Source of the DNA: Cubamyces lactineus
Taxonomy: Eukaryota > Basidiomycota > Agaricomycetes > Polyporales > Polyporaceae
Direction of reading: 5' to 3'
Length of the DNA: 64,000 nucleotides
Assembly: GCA_022376465.1 (NCBI GenBank)
Contig: JACDTU010000008.1
Span: 186,001-250,000, forward strand
A program made the translations under genes and the position numbers. Below, in pieces: positions 58,673 through 64,000 of this stretch (position 1 is its first letter; the number at the start of each line of letters is the position of its first letter). The notes beneath the pieces were generated by a model, which was not told the DNA's origin, did not search any database, and was given only the letters and a program-made list of their open reading frames with translations.

Positions 58673-60219
58673 TCACCGCAACTTGTGCCTCTTCTTATAG
58701 TTGCGCAGGACCGTCTGCGCATTCTTGAGATGCTTTTCTGGCTCCCTAGAATTTTCTTCCAAGCCACGAGATACTGCTTTTGGGTACCTCTAGTGCGGTG
58801 ACTTAGGATCGCCTCTACCTCCCATTCCTCCCCTTCAGTCAACTCTGGGGTTGGAACTGGTGGAGGTCGGATGTAGTCTGGGCCGTGCTCCTTTGTTGTG
58901 TGGTATGGGGTGAGTAGCGCTGCATGGAAAACGGGGTGTATCTTCCATGTCTCCGGAAGTTTTAATTTGAATGTGACCGGCCCTAAGGCCTTAACAATTG
59001 TGAATGGTCCCACTCTTTTTGGAATTAACTTCCTGGAGGCATATGGGAGCCTGAGGTTCTTTGTGTCGAGAAGAACCTTGTCTCCTTGCTTCAGCGGTAC
59101 TCGAGCAGCAGGGAGCCTTTTTGACATTGCTGCGGCCGCTTGAGCATGCGCAGCGATTGTATTCTCCCTGGCTTCTTGAAGACTTTGAAGCCTCTGCTCC
59201 GTACTTGGATGCTTTGGGGTTGTTCTGACCGTCCCAACGGCCTCTGGCTGAAATCCGTAGAGGAGTTCAAAAGGGGATTTTCCCGTGACAGAGTGTGTCC
59301 GCTGATTATGCGCGAATTCGAATTGAGGCAGCAGTTTGGCCCAGGTATCCGGATTGTTAGCACAGTAGAGTCAAAGTGCTAAATCGAGTTCTTGATTGAC
59401 TTGTTCCGTTTCCCCATCCATTTGCGGATGATAGGCCGTACTGAGCGCAGTTTCGATTCCTAGGCTGTTGTGTAATTCTTTGAATGCCTTGGAGACGAAT
59501 TGCGGTCCTTGATCCGGGATAATCTTTGTGGGTAATCTGAACCTGCGATATACATCTCTTTGCAGAATATCCATGGCTCCTTCAGCCGTAATATTCTTTG
59601 TGCAGGGAGAGAATACCGCTGCCTTGGATACATCATGATCGACTACCACTTGGATGGCATTGAACCCATCCGACTCTGGTAAATCGGTGATATAATCCAT
59701 GGTGATCGTCCGGAAAGGCCTAGTATCCCCACTGTGTTGTATGGGAATTGAACCTGGTTTGAGGGGATGTGTATTGACCTTGCATGTTTGACAAGCTGCG
59801 CAACCCTTGACATATTGCGTGATGAATTTTCGCATGCCTGGCCACATATATTCCCGTTTAACCAAATCGTAGGTCTTCTGGACTCCTCCTGGGTGTCCCA
59901 TAATCGGCGCATCATGATACAACTTGACTATATCATGGTACAACTGATTATCTGGTGGAACATATACTCTGTTCTTGTACAGAAGTATTCCATCATCGTC
60001 GGACCAATCTTCTGGTTTGCCGAACTCCGGGCGTTTGGTAGCCTTTCCTTTTAGAGTAATGTACTCCACTACCGAGGTATCCCGTAGTTTGCTATCCCTA
60101 ATGCACTCTTGAAGCTCGACATTGATAGCCTTGACAAACAATTCTGATCCTAGGACAACAACGTCCTTGTTGTCATTTTCCCCCCCGTCATGCCCTGATC
60201 TCTGAGAAAGGGTGTCTGC
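58673..60219 (-). pseudogene. Gypsy pol remnant: RNase H end, integrase, damaged chromodomain
   Basis: The integrase zinc finger (MGHPGGVQKTYD...GCAACQTCK) and catalytic core (TMDYITDLP, PDQGPQFVSKAF, HPQMDGETEQVNQ) keep the DDE triad. A TGA at 59373-59371 then interrupts QELDLAL / LYCANNPDTW. The frame continues to QGDKVLLDTKNLRLPYASRK and a C-terminal chromodomain (EWEVEAILSHRTRGTQKQYL, VAWK), where a small deletion shifts the frame: the expected G-Y-P after WK is lost and EPEKHLKNAQTVL is found in another frame, ending at 58673. The chromodomain identifies a chromovirus, which targets chromatin marks. The copy is inactive. Confidence 0.88.
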
Positions 60220-60517
60220 TGTTGAGCAGGGCTTGTTATGCAGTGGAAAGCCCCACTAGCTCACTTACCTGTAGAGCTCTGAATAGAGGCACACGTAGGG
60301 ATTGAAGGTTAAGAGCGACTTGTTGTACTGCTCCTACAGAGCAGCCTTATATACATGTACACGGAGGCTATGATGTAATACTGTATAGTACGATGTCATA
60401 CTATGTAGTACCTCAGCCACAGTGTCCGGAACTTTCTCCAGGAGACTGGTAGCCTCGTGTCCATTCCCGCTTACTAGCCTGCTATTAGTCAGCGCCTAAT
60501 GCGCGTCTAGTTCAACA
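60220..60517 (-). repeat. 3' LTR of the copia element
   Basis: 298 bp on the minus strand, starting TGTTGAAC and ending GCTCAACA with a 6-bp inverted end (TGTTGA / TCAACA). It contains TATA-like CATGTATATAAG. The five bases beyond its end are TCTGC (plus strand, 60215-60219), the expected target duplication. Confidence 0.9.
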
Positions 60518-60529
60518 CTCCCCCTCGCT
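60518..60529 (-). other. Polypurine tract of the copia element
   Basis: AGCGAGGGGGAG on the minus strand, directly before the LTR TGTTGA: the primer site for plus-strand DNA. Confidence 0.85.
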
Positions 60530-60576
60530 AAGCACCACGGTAGTGTGCGCGAGCGCGCAGGCTGAATGTAATGGAT

Positions 60577-63500
60577 TTAGGCCGAGTCGTAGAACTCAAG
60601 GCCAAGTTGCCCTCTGAACTTGGTGAACTTGACATGTCCCAGGTTCTTGGTGAAGAGGTCAGCTGGATTATCCGAGCCGTCAACAAAGAACACCTCGACC
60701 TGCTTATTCTCGATGTACTCTCGAATAGCATGATAGCGAATGTCAATGTGTTTCGACCGGCTCTCAGTCACAGGGTTTGAGCTCATAAAGAGCGATCCCT
60801 GGCTGTCTCCCGCAATTGGGATGGGAGCTAGCTCGTAGCCGATCTCGCTCATAAGATTGCGGATCCAGACTACTTGGCGAGAGCAATCGCTGATTGCCAT
60901 GTACTCGGCTTCAGTTGACGAGTGTGCAACTGTCTTCTGAGCACGAGATTGCCAGCTGAAAATCCCTCCAGCCAACTTCAGGAAATATCCTGTTTGTGAC
61001 CGTCGAGTGAATGGGTTAGACCCCCAATCAGAGTCTGTACATGCGCACAGGCCGAGACCGCTAGCACCATCGTAGACCAAAGAGTAAGACCTGGTCCCGA
61101 GAAGATAGCGACAGATATACAGCGCTTTAGTGAGGTGCTCTTGCGAAGGGTTCGCAGCAAACTGTGATAGTTTGGTCACGGCAAAAGCGATGTCAGGTCG
61201 AGTGCCTAGCATGATATACAGCAAGGACCCAATGACGGTTTGGAACCTGGAGCGGAGAATGGGATCCACTGGTTGACTATTCGGCTCTGGGTGATACCCT
61301 GCCGGCAGTGGAGTAGGCGCAGGCTTCGCGTTCTGCATACCGCATCGCAGAAGCACTTTCTCCAGGTAGGCGCACTGATCAATATGGATCGTTCGACCTC
61401 TATGCTGGATGTGCATACGCAGGAATTTCTTGACTTCGCCAAGGTTTCTGCATTCCCACTTCTCCATGAACTTGGCCTTCATCTTATTGACGAGTGCCTT
61501 GTTCCGTCCACAGAAGAGGGCGTCATCGACATACACAATGACGATGACCATGCTGCCGTTCTCGTCCCTAAAGACGAAGATACCGGCATCAGAGACTAAG
61601 CGTTTGAAGCCTAGCTCTTTCATGGACTCATTCAGGGTGCGCCACCACGCAAGACCTGCTTGCTTAAGTCCATATAGAGCACGTAGTAGTCGGAGGACTT
61701 TGTGCTCCTGGCCTTTGGCTGCAAAGCCTTCGGGTTGTTCCATGTAGATCTCCTCGTCAAGCTTTCCGTAAAGGTAAGCATTACGGACGTCGAGTCCAGT
61801 GATGTACCAGTCTTCAAGTGCTGAGAGTGCAAGCAAAAGCCGCACAGTCTCGAAGCGAACAACTGGTGAGAAGATCTGGTCGTAGTCGACACCTTCGACC
61901 TGGGAGAAACCCTTGGCTACAAGCCTGGCCTTCTTTCGACCGTCAGATTTGACGTCGAATACCCATTGGTTCTTTATGACCTTGCGCCCTTTAGGGCAAT
62001 CAACCAACTCAAAGACTTTTCGCCGTCGGAGTGCCTCTAGCTCCTCACGGCAAGCAGCCTTCCATTCCTTCTGCTCAGCCGGTGGTAGGTGAGCGATGTC
62101 ACGGTAAGTCCACTCTCTAACGTTGGACGTATCGGGCAGATTCTCATCAACTGGTGGCACTGCTTTCATGAGCAGATAGTTGATAAGTCCTACTCCCCCT
62201 TCCCGGCATAGTTGTGCCAGGACCAGTTCATCATGCATGGCGCACAGGGCATCTTCGACCTCGTCTGAAGATTGACCCGAGCCATTATCAGGTGCGCTGC
62301 CAGACGCTTCTCCCGGGGCGGATGGAGCAGGTATGTCGCTTGGAGCGGGTGGTGCAGAACTACTGCCGGGAACAGATTCTGACCGAGACTTGCCAGTGGC
62401 GCGGGAGCGACCCGACTGCTCACCAACAATCTTTTTCCACTCCCCCTGCTTCTCAATCTCTCTGAACTGTTGTACGGGATGCCGTGACTCTCCGTACACA
62501 TTGCCTGGGCGAACTGGTACTCTCCGCTCACGTGTTGCACGCCTAGGCTTCTGAGGCGTAGGCAGCAATTCCGGCACATGGGGCAGCGGACTAGGAGTGC
62601 GCACACGGGGTGGCATCTCAGGTGCATCGTCATGCTCCTGCTCCTGTCTCCTTTCAAGAGGTTGGTGGGGAGGATGACGTGGCTCATCGTCATCATCAGG
62701 GCCCGAAGGAACGGTTGGTTCATGGTCAGATGGGTTTTCGTTCTCTGGATCATCAATCCGAGAGGTACGACGTCGCTGGTTGGTGGGACATTTAGGGAAC
62801 ATATTCTCGTCGAACAATGCATGTGCTGACGTGAATATAACGTTGTTGGGTGACCACATGAACCTAAAGCCATGACCACCGGGGGCGACCCCAATGTACA
62901 CCATAAGTTCTGACTTAGGCGAGAGCTTATTGGTTCGTACTGCAGGCGGTAAGTGCACATAGGCACCACACCCAAACACACGTAAGTGTTTGATAGATGG
63001 AGCTTCACCATTCAATGCCTCATAGGGGGTTCGCCACTTCAAGCGGCGTAAAGGCGTGCGGTTATACACATGAACAGCGTGCTCAATCGCAAATTCCCAC
63101 CATGATTGTGGTAGACAGGCGTCAAAGCGCATAGCTTCAGCCTTGTCTGAAAGAGTTCGCATGAGTCGTTCAGCACGGCCATTCTGCTGAGGCTGGTGCG
63201 GAACACTCTGGAGTATCTCTATGCCTTTGTCCTTAAGCAATGCATCAAATGCTTTGGACTTGTACTCTCCTCCACCGTCAGACATCCACTTCTGTACCTT
63301 CGTCTTGAATTGATTCTCGACGTTGGCAAGGAAGTGTTTTGTCGCTGTGAGCGCAGCATCCTTGGAGCGCAGACACACAGCCCAAGCATACGATGTATGA
63401 TCATCGAGAAACATGATCGCATACTTGTATTTGTGGTAGGAGTCGACGGGGAATGACTTCAAGTCCGAGTGAATAAGCTCAAAAGGACGAGAAGCGCGTC

Positions 63501-64000
63501 GAACGGATGGCGGGAAGGACCGTAAGGGCATCTTCCCTTCTGCGCATCCGCGGCATAGAGGTTCCTCCTTAGGGAACTCAATGGTAGGGAAATCTGCAGT
63601 GTGTTCCCTTGCATGCCTTAGTACATCCTCGGAAGGATGTCCCAAGCGATGGTGCATGGTCTGGTAATCAAGGTTACAGACCGTTGGAAAGATATACAAC
63701 GCATCCCTCGCGTGAAGCGACTCGACACAGTAGACAGTGTCATTGGGAGTGCGTGGATGAAAAACCAGGAATGGCTTTCCTGATCTTTGCAAGATGCTGA
63801 CTCTCTCAGCATTTCCGCTCACTCGCATTCCTTTCTGAAGGAATTCTCCCATAGAAAGAAGGCGGATAGATAAATCTGGCATAAAGTAGACAGGTGCGAT
63901 GCGTACTGTCGTGTGACCGCCAGATGGTAACGGACAGTTCAGAAGAACAGTCCCAGATCCCTTGACAAAGGCAACGCCATTCGCAGTATGAACAACAATG
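60577..64000 (-). CDS. Copia Pol polyprotein: integrase, reverse transcriptase, RNase H
   Basis: More than 1140 codons without a stop; the N-terminus is outside the window. Order is copia-like, with integrase before reverse transcriptase. Seen: GAG-pre-integrase and zinc-binding (YQTMHHRLGHPSEDVL, PLCRGCAEGKM); integrase core (HSDLKSFP, SDGGGEYKSKAF, QQNGRAERLMRTL); copia Pro-rich linker with acidic patches; reverse transcriptase (WVFDVKSDGRKKARLVAKGF, LDVRNAYLYGKLDEEIYMEQ, LYGLKQAGLAWW, IVYVDDALF with the YVDD centre); RNase H (CTDSDWGSNPFTRRSQTGYF, AHSSTEAEYMAISD, SKHIDIRYHAIRE). All catalytic residues are present, so the enzyme set appears competent. The end is EFYDSA, 60 bp before the LTR. 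Confidence 0.95.
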   Translation of the reverse strand, partial: IVVHTANGVAFVKGSGTVLLNCPLPSGGHTTVRIAPVYFMPDLSIRLLSMGEFLQKGMRVSGNAERVSILQRSGKPFLVFHPRTPNDTVYCVESLHARDALYIFPTVCNLDYQTMHHRLGHPSEDVLRHAREHTADFPTIEFPKEEPLCRGCAEGKMPLRSFPPSVRRASRPFELIHSDLKSFPVDSYHKYKYAIMFLDDHTSYAWAVCLRSKDAALTATKHFLANVENQFKTKVQKWMSDGGGEYKSKAFDALLKDKGIEILQSVPHQPQQNGRAERLMRTLSDKAEAMRFDACLPQSWWEFAIEHAVHVYNRTPLRRLKWRTPYEALNGEAPSIKHLRVFGCGAYVHLPPAVRTNKLSPKSELMVYIGVAPGGHGFRFMWSPNNVIFTSAHALFDENMFPKCPTNQRRRTSRIDDPENENPSDHEPTVPSGPDDDDEPRHPPHQPLERRQEQEHDDAPEMPPRVRTPSPLPHVPELLPTPQKPRRATRERRVPVRPGNVYGESRHPVQQFREIEKQGEWKKIVGEQSGRSRATGKSRSESVPGSSSAPPAPSDIPAPSAPGEASGSAPDNGSGQSSDEVEDALCAMHDELVLAQLCREGGVGLINYLLMKAVPPVDENLPDTSNVREWTYRDIAHLPPAEQKEWKAACREELEALRRRKVFELVDCPKGRKVIKNQWVFDVKSDGRKKARLVAKGFSQVEGVDYDQIFSPVVRFETVRLLLALSALEDWYITGLDVRNAYLYGKLDEEIYMEQPEGFAAKGQEHKVLRLLRALYGLKQAGLAWWRTLNESMKELGFKRLVSDAGIFVFRDENGSMVIVIVYVDDALFCGRNKALVNKMKAKFMEKWECRNLGEVKKFLRMHIQHRGRTIHIDQCAYLEKVLLRCGMQNAKPAPTPLPAGYHPEPNSQPVDPILRSRFQTVIGSLLYIMLGTRPDIAFAVTKLSQFAANPSQEHLTKALYICRYLLGTRSYSLVYDGASGLGLCACTDSDWGSNPFTRRSQTGYFLKLAGGIFSWQSRAQKTVAHSSTEAEYMAISDCSRQVVWIRNLMSEIGYELAPIPIAGDSQGSLFMSSNPVTESRSKHIDIRYHAIREYIENKQVEVFFVDGSDNPADLFTKNLGHVKFTKFRGQLGLEFYDSA

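Larger units (their letters stand above)
56764..60219 (-). mobile_element. Ty3/gypsy chromovirus, 3' part, interrupted by a copia element
   Basis: From upstream to downstream on the minus strand: end of RNase H (ADTLSQRSGHD), integrase with zinc finger and core, broken chromodomain, an extra gene, then a probable LTR. The element breaks off at 60219, exactly where the copia LTR starts. Its gag, protease and reverse transcriptase should lie beyond the copia element, outside the window. Confidence 0.8.
60220..64000 (-). mobile_element. Ty1/copia retrotransposon with intact pol frame, 5' part outside window
   Basis: 3' LTR, polypurine tract and an uninterrupted pol are in the window. The pol frame stays open to the right edge. 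It is inserted into the gypsy pol, so it is the younger of the two. Gag, 5' LTR and primer-binding site lie beyond 64000. Confidence 0.93.

Noticed and set aside
62190..63011. 273-codon minus-strand frame inside copia pol
   Set aside because: Out-of-frame shadow of the intact pol reading frame.

Overview
The window is nuclear DNA of a filamentous basidiomycete fungus, most likely an Agaricomycete. Coding DNA is GC-rich. Almost every gene is cut by short introns, mostly 50-65 bp, with GT-AG or occasionally GC-AG ends and CTNAY-like branch sites. The products are fungal housekeeping proteins (PAN3, Kap95, Def1, PIH1, TAF8, eIF5A, DAHP synthase). There is no sign of bacterial organisation. Exon boundaries were worked out by hand from splice sites, reading phase and conserved protein motifs.

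Layout. 1-11.4 kb: an incomplete gene running off the left edge (possibly tuberin-like), a small coiled-coil gene, a 1014-aa protein with a GHKL-ATPase-like N-terminus, PAN3 (poly(A) deadenylation), TFIIE beta and a small heat-shock protein with a heat-shock element. 11.4-16.1 kb: a decayed stretch with a homoisocitrate dehydrogenase fragment, a Tea1-like kelch gene that lacks its coiled-coil half, and 2.9 kb with no gene. 16.1-51.3 kb: dense single-copy genes, largely in divergent/convergent alternation: amidohydrolase, importin beta (Kap95), LSM7, rhodanese-plus-dual-specificity phosphatase, Def1, SRAP/HMCES protein, choline-phosphate cytidylyltransferase, TAF8, a secreted cysteine-rich protein, eIF5A, a two-LIM protein, PIH1, DAHP synthase and a RanBP2 zinc-finger protein. 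51.9-64 kb: an AT-rich repeat block with a dead Tc1/mariner element, a CpG-depleted solo LTR, a Ty3/gypsy chromovirus remnant, and a Ty1/copia element whose pol frame is intact and which is inserted into the gypsy pol.

The genes do not form one pathway. They are mostly separate housekeeping functions: transcription (TFIIE beta, TAF8, Def1), RNA handling (PAN3, LSM7), nuclear import, translation, phospholipid synthesis and the shikimate pathway. Neighbours often share short divergent promoters (KAP95/LSM7, phosphatase/DEF1, PCT1/TAF8, eIF5A/LIM, PIH1/DAHPS).

The most notable observations are a 4-nt exon that is required to read DAHP synthase, 12-nt and 8-nt exons in the LIM gene, an unexplained spliced-looking gene between the gypsy integrase and its 3' LTR, and loss of 9 of 10 CpG sites in a solo LTR compared with its resident copy.
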